A DNA stretch of 64,000 nucleotides from Apodemus sylvaticus (lineage: Eukaryota > Chordata > Mammalia > Rodentia > Muridae), in contig NC_067473.1 of assembly GCF_947179515.1 (NCBI RefSeq), positions 90,008,850-90,072,849 of the forward strand, in the 5' to 3' direction. A program made the position numbers and the translations under genes. How positions within the stretch are numbered: the first letter of the stretch is position 1; every line of letters begins with the position of its first letter. The notes beneath the pieces are model-generated. The model was given only the letters and a program-made list of their open reading frames with translations, had not been told where the DNA came from and did no database searches. Of this stretch, positions 35,021 through 45,254 are shown one piece after another.

Positions 35021-38000
35021 AATCTGCTATAGTAAGAAGTTCAGAAAACAAATGTAAATCAATTTATTTACTCATCTATTTTTGTAACCTGAAAAGGGAC
35101 AGAAAAAATATCAAAAAAAAAAAAAGAAAAATGATATATTTCTCAAAAAGGAGATTCAGAAAAACTATGTTAAAAAGTTTGTTTTGCTCAGATTTTATGT
35201 ATTGGGGATATATTATAGAGAATGTTTACTGAAACTGGACATAACTGTAAAGATGAATTATGTAAAGGAATATGAATCAAACATCTCCATAAAGAGTAAA
35301 GAAAGCCATTGCTCCTTCAGCCATAATAGTTCCTGTGTGTATAACTTGCTCATAGAACAATGGATGATAAAGGAGAACCAAGCCATAAGCAATGAGAAGA
35401 TGTCAGTCTCAATACTCAGATGTGATTACTGAAAGCCATCAGTTAATGGTAAAGTTTTGAGTTTGTAATACAAAGGGAATCTCAAGGGGAGCAGGATTTT
35501 TAACCCAATATAATTAGGTAAAGATTGTTATGACAAACATTTTTAGATTATTAGAAATGAGAGACCACATTCAAAATTGACAGATATATATCCAGGAGTA
35601 AAAAAGAATCAAGCTCATAGAAGAAAGGAGTTTCTGTGATAAACAAAGAACTGAAGAAGCCTTGGGATGAAAGGCAGGGACACACAGACAAGTTGGAGAT
35701 GATCCTGTGGTGACAGTATTATGGTATCTATTGAAGAGAAAAGCATCAAATAAAGAGGGTGTCCTACAATGAATTAATACACCTGTTAGATAAGTTTAAA
35801 TACATAATCATACAAAGCAGCAGATAGATATTGATTGTGAGGGTCTGGAGTTGGAAGTAATAGTTGAATATAAGAAGAATGAGGTACTTTTTTGAACTGA
35901 TAAAACTAATCTTTCTAAGAGGTTTGGCAACAAATGAATATACTTTTCCCAAACCAGGGAACTTGAGAGCTAAGAGTGATATTCACTGATTATAAATTGA
36001 TAAAAGGAAAATAAAACGAGGAAAGCAATGCTTTCATTGAATTAGTTATGAAAGCATAATATATTCTGTGTGCTGAAGCATATACTATGGATAATAGAAA
36101 TCCAAAAGAAAGTAAATGTAATTGTAGCAGATATATTTCAAGATGTTTCATGGTTAGAAAAGAAAAGAAATACCTTCAGAAGTATTGCGTTGATTAAAGG
36201 AAATTTATTGTCAGAGCAGAGAACATTTGGAGATAAATGTGGTAGAAGTATAAAAAGAACATAAATATTGAAAGTAGAGTAAATAATAGATGTCGGCAGG
36301 CTTGGAGGCTATAGAAGGTAATGAAAAATAGGAGATTTTCTAATATGAGAGACTGAAAAATAATGTAAAGAGAAAACATCATTTTAGTGGAGTACAACCT
36401 CATAATGACTCATGTTAAAATGGTGTTAATTAGAATATTAGGCAAAAATATGGCAAAATATAGTTTTGCAAGTCATCTTCCTTAATACTGTCCGAATTCC
36501 AAGGTTCTATTATTAGTTATTTTAAATTTCTGTTAAAGGATCTTAAAGGCTATGGACTTCGGATTGCTTGCCCTAAACAGTGGCTTTAACTCTTTCACGC
36601 ATACAGCAGCAATATTCCCTCCTACACTGAGAATGTGTAAATTGTATGAATACATATTTGTACTTAAAATACGATAAATGATAAATCTTTGAAATTAGTT
36701 AGAAAGTCCTGATTAGTGATCCCTTTAGCATGTTCTCTTCCCTGTTCACCTCTGAAAACCACTGTCCTAATTTAAAGGATGTTTATTTTCAATCTGAGAT
36801 ATGCAAATTTTAAAATCATTATGATGATCCTATCATTTAATCATCTATTTGCAAATTTAAAATTTCATGTTAAAGTGTAAAACTATTTCTCTAAAATACC
36901 ACTTGAAAGAAAAGAAAACTAAATTAAAATTCTAGGGAATCAGAAAAAAAAAAAAACTTAGAAACAAATATAAGGATTTTATAGTATATAATAGTGTGAA
37001 CTAATGCCAAATATATTGGTATAGCAAATCTACTAAATAGTAAAATAAAAATATTTTCCAAAAAAATGAAATAAATATAAAACAACATTGAACTGAAAAA
37101 AATCTATAAAAACAACAACAAACAATGACATGACTGCATGAGAAAAATCAAGTGAAAATTGTAAACCTGCTAAACAGTGACAAAATATTAGATAATTAGA
37201 AAAGGTATAGAGACAATGGAACAAAACAGTTATAAACAATAAAAAGATTTGCAAAAATCATTTCCATAAGTAGTGTTTAAATACTAAGAAATAAAAATAA
37301 AACTAGATCCTGAATAATTACTCTTAATTCAGGAGGATTGATAAATGTAGTAATCTCAATTGACTATCTGAAAAATGATTTTTTTCATGACTAAAAATAC
37401 ATAATGGAAATTATATTGTAAAAGGTAAAGACACAATATGTCCATTGAAAGACACCTTTCAATAAAGTAACATGCAATATTTTATCTTTATATTTGGTGC
37501 TCTTTTATCTAGCTTAATCTGTCTTTTACATGATAGACTTTGTGAATAACTGGGATTAGACTACATTACAATAGACAGAGGGCAATTCCATTTATCTGCA
37601 TTTAGAGAAAATATTGATGAAGAAAAGTTTTTGAGATTGGAGATAAGATCTCAGAAACATGGCTACTATATTTGTTGGCTGGCTGTTCACACTGGAGGTA
37701 TTTGCCAAACAAAACACCTGCATCTACTACAAATTGGTAACATATCACAAAGAAGTCATATCACACAGACAGAAGTATTTTAATCTAAATTATGTGACTA
37801 TCAAAAATATAAAGAATATCTCATCTTAGACCATTAGTATTAATAATTTATTTGGATGTAAATACAAATTTATGTTCTGTTTTTTTTCATGTTTACTCAT
37901 ATAATATAGTTTAATAGGTTTATACTATGTGGTATAAATGCCTTACACTTTATAATCATACTAATGGTCTCAAACTGAATGTGGCTAAACAAAATCACAT

Positions 38001-38499
38001 ATCTAATTGCTGTCATGTGAATAAAATAGTTCATAGATTCAAACATCACTTTCTTCTATAAAATGATGGAATTATTCTTACTAAAGCTTATTTCAAGAAA
38101 CTATTATGTAGATTAAACAATAATTTTTAGATTTTAATATTCTAGTCCAAATGTTTTGGCATCATAACAAGACCTTGTTCATGTGCTGATTGAGTGGTTG
38201 GAGTGGAGAACACTTGAGACACATTTGTAAGGTATGAAACAAAGGATATCTGCATAGAGTACATCTGCAGGCAGGGTATTAGCAGACACAATATCTGCAC
38301 GCAGTATCTGCTGGTAGATTTGTTTATTTTTTAAGTTCATCTTCTGGTAAACCAAACTTTACTTGACTTTCTTATCCTGAACTACTATGTTAAGTAAGAG
38401 TATATTTGATAAATTATTGTATTTTTATATACTATTTATAAAGTAATAGACTTCCACAGAGGATTTTGATACAAGTTTTATCATGTTGGATTTCCCAGT
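35021..38499. other. Long AT-rich stretch, nothing recognised
   Basis: About 3.5 kb without SINE, young L1 or gene signature. Short frames (35184-35432, 36070-36264, 37033-37254 minus) have no recognisable similarity. Confidence 0.4.
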
Positions 38500-39803
38500 T
38501 TCCCTCTGTATTCCCTCTGTATTTCAGTCCCTTCTCTCTTTGCTTCTCTGACATTATCCTTACTTACACCTACATCTATATGAAAATTTATTATTATAAA
38601 TGACTGGGAAACACATATAGGCATGAGCGTAAAATATTTACCTTTCTGAACCAGAATATATTATTCACTATATTCTTTTTCTTAAGTTTTATTCTTTTTC
38701 CTAAATTTTTATGATTTATTTTTTGTGACTGAATCGAATTCCATTGTGTATATACAGCATGTTTTCATTAATCATCCATCTGTTTATGGTCATCAAGAAA
38801 TATTCTGTCTTCAGTACTGTAAAAGATTAATGAGAAGTATATTATGTAATTAACTCTGAAGTCATCTGTGGAGGTTTGGGCTGCATGCCGACATGGGAGC
38901 AACTGGTTCATATGGGAATCCTGACATTTGGTCTTTAAAAGGTCTCCACTATTGCAAACTTGCTGCAATAGTGTACATTCCCTCTAAATGTAGATGTATA
39001 TTGCCCTTTGTAAACATTTTCTTAGTGTTCTCTTACTTTCCTGATGATGGCCATTCTGTATGGCTTGATGATGTTCAACAGGAATCATAAAGTAATTTTA
39101 ATGCTTTTATTTGCTCTCTGTTCATGTTGGACACTTTAAAACATATTTTTGACCATTTGTATTTCCTATCATGTGAAAAATCTGTCTAAAATATTTTTAA
39201 AAAATTATTGCAGCAGCTATTATACAGTCTAGATATTGACCTCTTAAGTATAGTTGGCACCAAATTTTCCATTCTTAAATAGTGAGTTTATTCGTTGATA
39301 ATTTTTTCTTGCATATATTTTAAATTCCTAGACTATTAATTAGCCCTTCATAGAGTTGCTCCCTGTTCTAGTCAAAGGCTTGCTTCCTGTATGTATATCC
39401 TGAAATATTTCTATTGTGTAGGGTATTTTTAATTTCCAAATTTAATGATTTTGATTTGTTTTGAGTTGATTGGTGTAAATAGAAATCTAGTTTTATGAGT
39501 TCATTTTTTTAATACAATTTTCAGTTTAATTCATTGACAACTTTGGAAAGTAATGTGTCCCTGGCTGTGTAGATTATATCTGCCTTCTACTGTGTTATGT
39601 TGGTAGGCATGTTAGCTTTTGTTATACTTGTGTGCTATCTTTGTCACTATGGCTGTCTAGTATAGTTTGAGATGAGGTAATATGCTACCTCTGGTTGTGA
39701 TCTTTATGGCTAAGATGGCTTTCTCAGTTTATGGTCTTATACATAGTCATATAAAATGAACAGTTTTTTTTCCCAGTTTTGTGAAGAATGACATTGGAAT
39801 TTA
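38500..39803 (-). mobile_element. Ancient L1 (ORF2 and 3' part), minus strand
   Basis: The plus strand is a decayed reverse complement of L1 ORF2: 'gaattccattgtgtatatac' (38736), 'tcattaatcatccatctgtt' (38766), 'tgatggccattctgtatgg' (39045), 'cttcatagagttgctccctg' (39347) and 'agttttgtgaagaatgacat' (39774), the last being a well-known ORF2 position. No open frame. The full-length L1 inserted next to or into its left part at 39804-39814. Confidence 0.75.
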
Positions 39804-39814
39804 TATTCTTTCTT
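39804..39814. repeat. Left target-site duplication of the full-length L1
   Basis: tattctttctt, repeated exactly at 46428-46438. Confidence 0.8.
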
Positions 39815-39859
39815 TTTTTTGTGCCATTCTTTTTTTTTGTCACTTTTTTTTATTATTAT

Positions 39860-40098
39860 TCGATATAATTTATTTACATTTCAAATGATTTCCCCTTTTC
39901 TAGCCCCCCCCACTCCCCGAAAGTCCCGCAAGCCCCCTTCTCTTCCCCTGTCCTCCCACCCACCCCTTCCCACTTCCCCGTTCTGGTTTTGCTGAATACT
40001 GTTTCACTGAGTCTTTCCAGAACCAGGGGCCACTCCTCCTTTCTTCTTGTACCTCATTTGATGTGTGGATTATGTTTGGGGTATTCCAGTTTTCTAGG
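39860..40098 (-). other. 3' UTR of the full-length L1
   Basis: A compact 3' UTR of about 240 bp, far shorter than the several hundred bases I know for house-mouse L1. On the sense strand it has a G-rich block (about 39901-39975) with a four-run G-quadruplex motif (ggg-aa-gggg-t-ggg-t-ggg, 39971-39955) and ends with 'gaaatgtaaataaattatat'. No AATAAA precedes the A tail other than the terminal 'cgaataataataaaa' stretch. Confidence 0.88.
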
Positions 40099-43000
40099 TT
40101 AATATCCACTTATTAGTGAGTGCATACCATGATTTATCTTTTGAGTCTGGGTTACCTCACTTAGTATGATATTCTCTAGCTCCATCCATTTGCCTAAGAA
40201 TTTCATGAATTCATTGTTTCTAATGGCTGAATAGTACTCCATTGTGTAGATATACCACATTTTTTGCATCCACTCTTCTGTTGAGGGATACCTGGGTTCT
40301 TTCCAGCATCTGGCAATTACAAATAGGGCTGCAATGAACATAGTAGAACATGTATCCTTATTACATGGTGGGGAGTGTTCTGGGTATATGCCCAGGAGTG
40401 GTATAGCAGGATCTTCTGGAAGTAAGGTGCCCAGTTTTCGGAGGAACCGCCAGACTGATTTCCAGAGTGGTTGTACCAATTTGCAACCCCACCAGCAGTG
40501 GAGGAGTGTTCCTCTTTCTCCACACCCTCTCCAACACCTGCTGTCTCCTGAATTTTTAATCTTAGCCATTCTGACTGGTGTAAGATGAAATCTTAGGGTT
40601 GTTTTGATTTGCATTTCCCTAATGACTAATGAAGTTGAGCATTTTTTAAGATGCTTCTCCGCCATCCGAAGTTCTTCAGGTGAGAATTCTTTGTTTAACT
40701 CTGTACCCCATTTTTTAATAGGGTTGTTTGGTTTTCTGGAGTCTAACTTCTTGAGTTCTTTATATATATTGGATATTAGCCCTCTATCTGATGTAGGATT
40801 GGTGAAGATCTTTTCCCAATTTTTTGGTTGCCGATCTGTCCTCTTGATGGTGTCCTTTGCCTTACAGAAACTTTGTAATTTTATGAGGTCCCATTTGTCA
40901 ATTCTTGCTCTTAGAGCATACGCTATTGGTGTTCTGTTCAGAAACTTTCTCCCTGTACCGATGTCCTCAATGGTCTTCCCCAGTTTTTTTTCTATTAGCT
41001 TCAGAGTGTCTGGCTTTATGTGGAGGTCCTTGATCCATTTGGATTTGAGCTTAGTACAAGGAGACAAGGATGGATCAATTCGCATTCTTCTGCATGCTGA
41101 CCTCCAGTTGAACCAGCACCATTTGTTGAAAAGGCTATCTTTTTTCCATTGGATGTTTTCAGCCTCTTTGTCGAGGATCAAGTGGCCATAGGTGTGTGGG
41201 TTCATTTCTGGATCTTCAATCCTGTTCCATTGATCCTCCTGCCTGTCACTGTACCAATACCATGCAGTTTTTAACACTATTGCTCTGTAGTATTGCTTGA
41301 GGTCAGGGATACTGATTCCCCCAGATTTCCTTTTGTTGCTGAGAATAGTTTTAGCTATCCTGGGTTTTTTGTTGTTCCAGATGAATTTGATAATTGCTCT
41401 TTCTAACTCTGTGAAGAATTGAGTTGGGATTTTGATGGGTATTGCATTGAATCTGTATAGTGCTTTAGGCAAAATGGCCATTTTAACTATATTGATTCTG
41501 CCGATCCATGAGCATGGGAGGTTTTCCCATTTTTTGAGGTCTTCTTCCATTTCCTTCTTCAGAATCTTGAAGTTCTTGTCATACAGATCTTTCACATGTT
41601 TGGTAAGAGTCACCCCAAGATACTTTATACTGTTTGTGGCTATTGTGAAGGGGGTCATTTCCCTAATTTCTTTCTCAGCCTGCTTATCCTTTGAGTATAG
41701 GAAGGCCACTGATTTGCTTGAGTTGACTTTATAACCTGCCACTTTGCTGAAGTTGTTTATCAGCTGTAGGAGCTCTCTAGTGGAGTTCTTTGGGTCACTT
41801 AGGTAGACGATCATGTCATCTGCAAATAATGATAGTTTGACTTCTTCCTTTCCAATTTGTATCCCTTTGACCTCCTTATGTTGTCGAATTGCCCGAGCTA
41901 GTACCTCAAGTACAATATTGAAAAGATAAGGAGAAAGGGGGCAGCCTTGTCTGGTCCCTGATTTCAGTGGGATTGCTTCAAGTTTCTCTCCATTTAGTTT
42001 GATGCTGGCTACCGGTTTGCTGTATATTGCTTTTACTATGTTTAGGTATGGGCCTTGAATTCCTGTTCTCTCCAAGACTTTAAGCATGAAGGGATGCTGA
42101 ATTTTGTCAAATGCTTTTTCAGCATCCAATGAAATGACCATGTGGTTTTGTTCTTTGAGTTTGTTTATGTAGTGGATTGTATTGATGGATTTCCGTATAT
42201 TGAACCAACCCTGCATTCCTGGGATAAAGCCTACTTGATCATGGTGGATGATCGTTTTGATGTGTTCTTGGATTCGGTTGGCAAGAATTTTATTGAGTAT
42301 TTTTGCATCGATGTTCATAAGGGAAATTGGTCTGAAGTTCTCTTTCTTTGTTGGATCTTTGTGTGGCTTTGGTATCAGCGTAATTGTGGCTTCGTAGAAG
42401 GAATTGGGTAGTGATCCTTCTGTTTCTATTTTGTGGAATAGTTTGAAGAGTATTGGTGTTAACTCTTCTTTGAAGGTCTGGTAGAATTCTGCACTGAAGC
42501 CATCTGGTCCTGTGCTTTTTTTGGTTGGAAGACTTTCTATGACTCCTTCTATTTCTTTAGGCATTATGGGACTGTTTAGATGGTCTAGTTGGTCCTGATT
42601 TAATTTTGGTATTTGGTATCTGTCAAGGAAATTGTCCATTTCCTCCAGATTCTCCAGTTGTGTTGAGTATAGGCTCTTGTAGTAGGATCTGATGATTTTT
42701 TGGATTTCCTCAGTTTCCGTTGTTATATCTCCCTTTTCATTTCTAAGTTTGTTAATTTGGATACTTTCTCTGTGCCCTTTGGTCATTCTGGCTAAGGGTT
42801 TATCTATCTTGTTGATTTTCTCAAAGAACCAGCTCCTGGTATTGTTGATTTTTTGTATGGTTCTCTTTGTTTCTACTTGATTGATTTCGGCCCTGAGTTT
42901 GATGATTTCCTGCCTTCTACTCCTCCTGGGCGAAATAGCTTCTTTTTGTTCCAGGGCTTTCAGGTGTGTCATTAAGCTGGTAATGTATGCTCTCTCCATT

Positions 43001-43923
43001 TTCTTTTTGGAGGCACTCAGGGCTATGAGTTTTCCTCTTAGCACTGCTTTCATTGTGTCCCATAGATTTGGGTATGTTGTGTTTTCATTTTCATTGTGTT
43101 CTAAAAAGTCTTTAATTTCTTTCTTTATTTCTTCCTTGACCAAGGTATCATTGAGTAGAGTATTGTTCAGTTTCCACGTGTATGTGGGCTTTCTGTTGTT
43201 TCTGTTGCTATTGAAGACCACTTTTACTCCATAGTGATCAGATAGGAGGCATGGGATTAGTTCGATCTTCTTATATTTGTTGAGGTCTGTCTTGTGACCA
43301 ATTATATGGTCGATTTTGGAGAAGGTACCATGAGGTGCTGAGAAAAAGGTATATTCTTTTGTTTTAGGATAGAATGTTCTACATATATCTGTTAAATCTA
43401 ATTGGTCCAAAGCTTCAATTAGTTTCATTGTGTCCCTGTTTAGTTTCTGTTTTCCTGATCGGTCCATTGAGGAAAGTGCAGTGTTGAAGTCGCCCACAAT
43501 TATTGTGTTAGGTGCAATGTGTGCTTTTAGTTTTAATAAAGTTTCTTTTACAAAAGAGGGTGCCCTTGCATTTGGGGCATAGATGTTCAGGATTGACAGT
43601 TCTTCTTTTTGTATTTTTCCTTTGACCAGCAAGAAGTGTCCCTCAGGGTCTCTTTTGATGACTTTGGGTTGAAAGTCAATTTTATCTGATATTAAAATGG
43701 CTACTCCAGCTTGTTTCCTGAGACCATTTGCTTGTAAAATTGTCTTCCAGCCTTTTACTCTAAGGTAGTGTTTGTCTTTGACCCTGAGGTGTGTTTCCTG
43801 TAAGCAGCAAAATGTAGGGTCCTGTTTACGTATCCATTCAGTTAGTCTGTGTCTTTTTATTGGGGCATTAAGTCCATTGATGTTAAGAGATATTAAGGAA
43901 TAGTGATTGTTACTTCCTATCAT
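40099..43923 (-). CDS. L1 ORF2p: endonuclease and reverse transcriptase, intact
   Basis: ORF2p nicks target DNA and copies L1 RNA there by target-primed reverse transcription. The frame is open for 1274 codons, the family's usual length. An apurinic/apyrimidinic-like endonuclease (about 1-240) keeps N14, E43, Y115, D145, N147, D205, D229 and H230. The reverse transcriptase (about 500-770) keeps D600 and the F-A-D-D box with D702 and D703. The C-terminal cysteine motif is complete: C1130-x3-C1134-x7-H1142-x4-C1147. The ATG at 43923 is the first in frame: a TAA lies six codons upstream, though related ORF2s may start a few residues earlier. It lies 59 bp after ORF1's end and is probably translated by reinitiation from the same RNA. 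No frameshift or stop. Antisense frames of up to 195 codons over it are shadows. Activity is inferred, not shown. Confidence 0.97.
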   Translation of the reverse strand: MIGSNNHYSLISLNINGLNAPIKRHRLTEWIRKQDPTFCCLQETHLRVKDKHYLRVKGWKTILQANGLRKQAGVAILISDKIDFQPKVIKRDPEGHFLLVKGKIQKEELSILNIYAPNARAPSFVKETLLKLKAHIAPNTIIVGDFNTALSSMDRSGKQKLNRDTMKLIEALDQLDLTDICRTFYPKTKEYTFFSAPHGTFSKIDHIIGHKTDLNKYKKIELIPCLLSDHYGVKVVFNSNRNNRKPTYTWKLNNTLLNDTLVKEEIKKEIKDFLEHNENENTTYPNLWDTMKAVLRGKLIALSASKKKMERAYITSLMTHLKALEQKEAISPRRSRRQEIIKLRAEINQVETKRTIQKINNTRSWFFEKINKIDKPLARMTKGHRESIQINKLRNEKGDITTETEEIQKIIRSYYKSLYSTQLENLEEMDNFLDRYQIPKLNQDQLDHLNSPIMPKEIEGVIESLPTKKSTGPDGFSAEFYQTFKEELTPILFKLFHKIETEGSLPNSFYEATITLIPKPHKDPTKKENFRPISLMNIDAKILNKILANRIQEHIKTIIHHDQVGFIPGMQGWFNIRKSINTIHYINKLKEQNHMVISLDAEKAFDKIQHPFMLKVLERTGIQGPYLNIVKAIYSKPVASIKLNGEKLEAIPLKSGTRQGCPLSPYLFNIVLEVLARAIRQHKEVKGIQIGKEEVKLSLFADDMIVYLSDPKNSTRELLQLINNFSKVAGYKVNSSKSVAFLYSKDKQAEKEIREMTPFTIATNSIKYLGVTLTKHVKDLYDKNFKILKKEMEEDLKKWENLPCSWIGRINIVKMAILPKALYRFNAIPIKIPTQFFTELERAIIKFIWNNKKPRIAKTILSNKRKSGGISIPDLKQYYRAIVLKTAWYWYSDRQEDQWNRIEDPEMNPHTYGHLILDKEAENIQWKKDSLFNKWCWFNWRSACRRMRIDPSLSPCTKLKSKWIKDLHIKPDTLKLIEKKLGKTIEDIGTGRKFLNRTPIAYALRARIDKWDLIKLQSFCKAKDTIKRTDRQPKNWEKIFTNPTSDRGLISNIYKELKKLDSRKPNNPIKKWGTELNKEFSPEELRMAEKHLKKCSTSLVIREMQIKTTLRFHLTPVRMAKIKNSGDSRCWRGCGERGTLLHCWWGCKLVQPLWKSVWRFLRKLGTLLPEDPAIPLLGIYPEHSPPCNKDTCSTMFIAALFVIARCWKEPRYPSTEEWMQKMWYIYTMEYYSAIRNNEFMKFLGKWMELENIILSEVTQTQKINHGMHSLISGY

Positions 43924-44195
43924 TTTTGACGTTATTTTTTAAATTTGAATGCTTAACTTCTTTTGGGTTTGATGAAAGGTTACTATCTTGCTTTTTCCAG
44001 GGTGAAGTTTCCCTCCTTGTATTGGTGTTGTCCTCCTATTATCCTTTTTAGGGCCGGGTTTGTGGATAGATATTGGGTAAACTTGGTTTTGTCATGAAAT
44101 ATCTTAGTTTCTCCATCTATGGTGATTGAGAGTTTTGCTGGATATAGTAGTTTTGGCTGGCATTTGTGTTCTCTTAGAGTCTGCATGAGATCTGC

Positions 44196-44198
44196 CTA
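44196..44198 (-). other. Premature TAG stop in L1 ORF1
   Basis: Only inactivating lesion found in the two ORFs. The next in-frame ATG (44186) is only four codons downstream and the frame reads on to the normal ORF1 end at 43983. Confidence 0.93.
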
Positions 44199-44814
44199 GG
44201 ACCTTCTAGCCTTCATAGTCTCAGGTGAAAAGTCTGCTGTGATTCTGATAGGTCTTCCTTTATATGTTACTTGGCCTTTTTCTCTTACTGCCTTTAGTAT
44301 TCTTTCTTTGTTTAGAACATTTGGTGTTTTGATTATTATGTGACAGGAAGTATTTCTGTTCTGGTCCAGTCTGTTTGGAGTTCTGTAGGCTTCTTGTATA
44401 TTCATGGGCATCTCTCTCTTTAGGTTAGGGAAGTTTTCTTCCATAATTTTATTGAAGATATTTGCTGGCCCTTTAAGTTGTAAATCTTCACTCTCCTCTA
44501 TGCCTATAATCCTTAGGTTTGGTCTTCTCATTGTGTCCTGGATTTCCTGGATATTTTGGGTTACAAGCTTTTTGCATTTTGCATTTTCTTTAACTGTTGA
44601 GTCCATGGTTTCTATGGAATCTTCAGCATCTGAGATTCTTTCTTCTATCTCTTGTATTCTGTTGTTGATATTTGTATCTCTGTCCCCTGATTTCTTCCCA
44701 AGGCTTTCTATCTCCAAAGTTGTCTCCCTTTGAGTTTTCTTAGTTGTTTCTACTTCTGATTTTAGATCCTGGATGGTTTTGCTTAGCTCCTTCACTTGCA
44801 TGTTTGTGTTTTCC

Positions 44815-45080
44815 TGTAATTCTTTAAGAGATTTTTGTGTTTTCTCTTTCATGAGCTCAGCCTGTTGACCAAAGTTCTCCTGTATTTCTTTAAGAGATTT
44901 TTGTGTTTCGTCTTTCATGACCTCAGCCTGTTGAGCAAAGTTCTCCTGTATTTCTTTAAGTGTTTTTTGCATTTCCTCCTTGTTGGCTTTTGTATTCTCC
45001 TGGATTTCTTTCAATGATTTTTGTGTTTCCCTTGCAAGGGCTTCTACCTTTTGATCCATTGTCTCCTGAATTTCTTTATG
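44815..45080 (-). repeat. 66/54-bp tandem repeat in the ORF1 coiled coil
   Basis: The segment tctttaag (plus strand) and its variants recur at 44821, 44887, 44953, 45007 and 45073, spacings 66, 66, 54 and 66 bp. In protein order the copies begin at residues 59, 81, 99, 121 and 143 (periods 22, 18, 22, 22). All spacings are multiples of three, so the frame is kept; 18 and 22 residues approximate whole heptads plus a hendecad-like offset. Confidence 0.92.
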
Positions 45081-45254
45081 TATGACCTTCATGTGTTCCT
45101 GTACCAGCATCATGACCAGTGATTTTAAATCCAAATCTTGTTTTACTGGTGTGATGGGGTATCCAGGACATGTTGGTAGAGGAGAATTGGGTTCAGATGT
45201 TGCCATATTGCCTTGATTTCTGTTAGTGACGTTCCTGCGTTTGCCTTTTGCCAT

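Larger units (their letters stand above)
43983..45254 (-). pseudogene. L1 ORF1 (RNA-binding chaperone), one premature stop
   Basis: ORF1p trimerises through a coiled coil, coats L1 RNA and acts as a nucleic-acid chaperone. The frame opens at 45254 (M-A-K-G-K-R start typical of rodent ORF1) and runs 352 codons. It has a basic N-terminus (1-50), a long coiled coil (about 55-215) with five LKEIQEN-like repeats, and an RRM-type domain (about 243-338, with P-N-L-R-I-I-G-I at 245-252). A TAG at 44198-44196 replaces the tryptophan codon the family has after the K-A-R-R-S region, a one-base change. The frame then continues open to 43983, so nothing else is broken. The stop removes about 70 codons, most of the C-terminal RNA-binding domain, so a functional chaperone is unlikely without suppression. 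Full frame would be 423 codons, longer than house mouse because of the coiled-coil repeats. Confidence 0.95.

Noticed and set aside
40604..41191. 195-codon plus-strand frame over L1 ORF2
   Set aside because: It is the antisense shadow of intact ORF2 and has no family resemblance of its own.
44404..45017. Plus-strand frames over L1 ORF1
   Set aside because: Antisense shadows of the ORF1 coiled coil; phenylalanine/leucine-rich because the sense strand is lysine/glutamate-rich.
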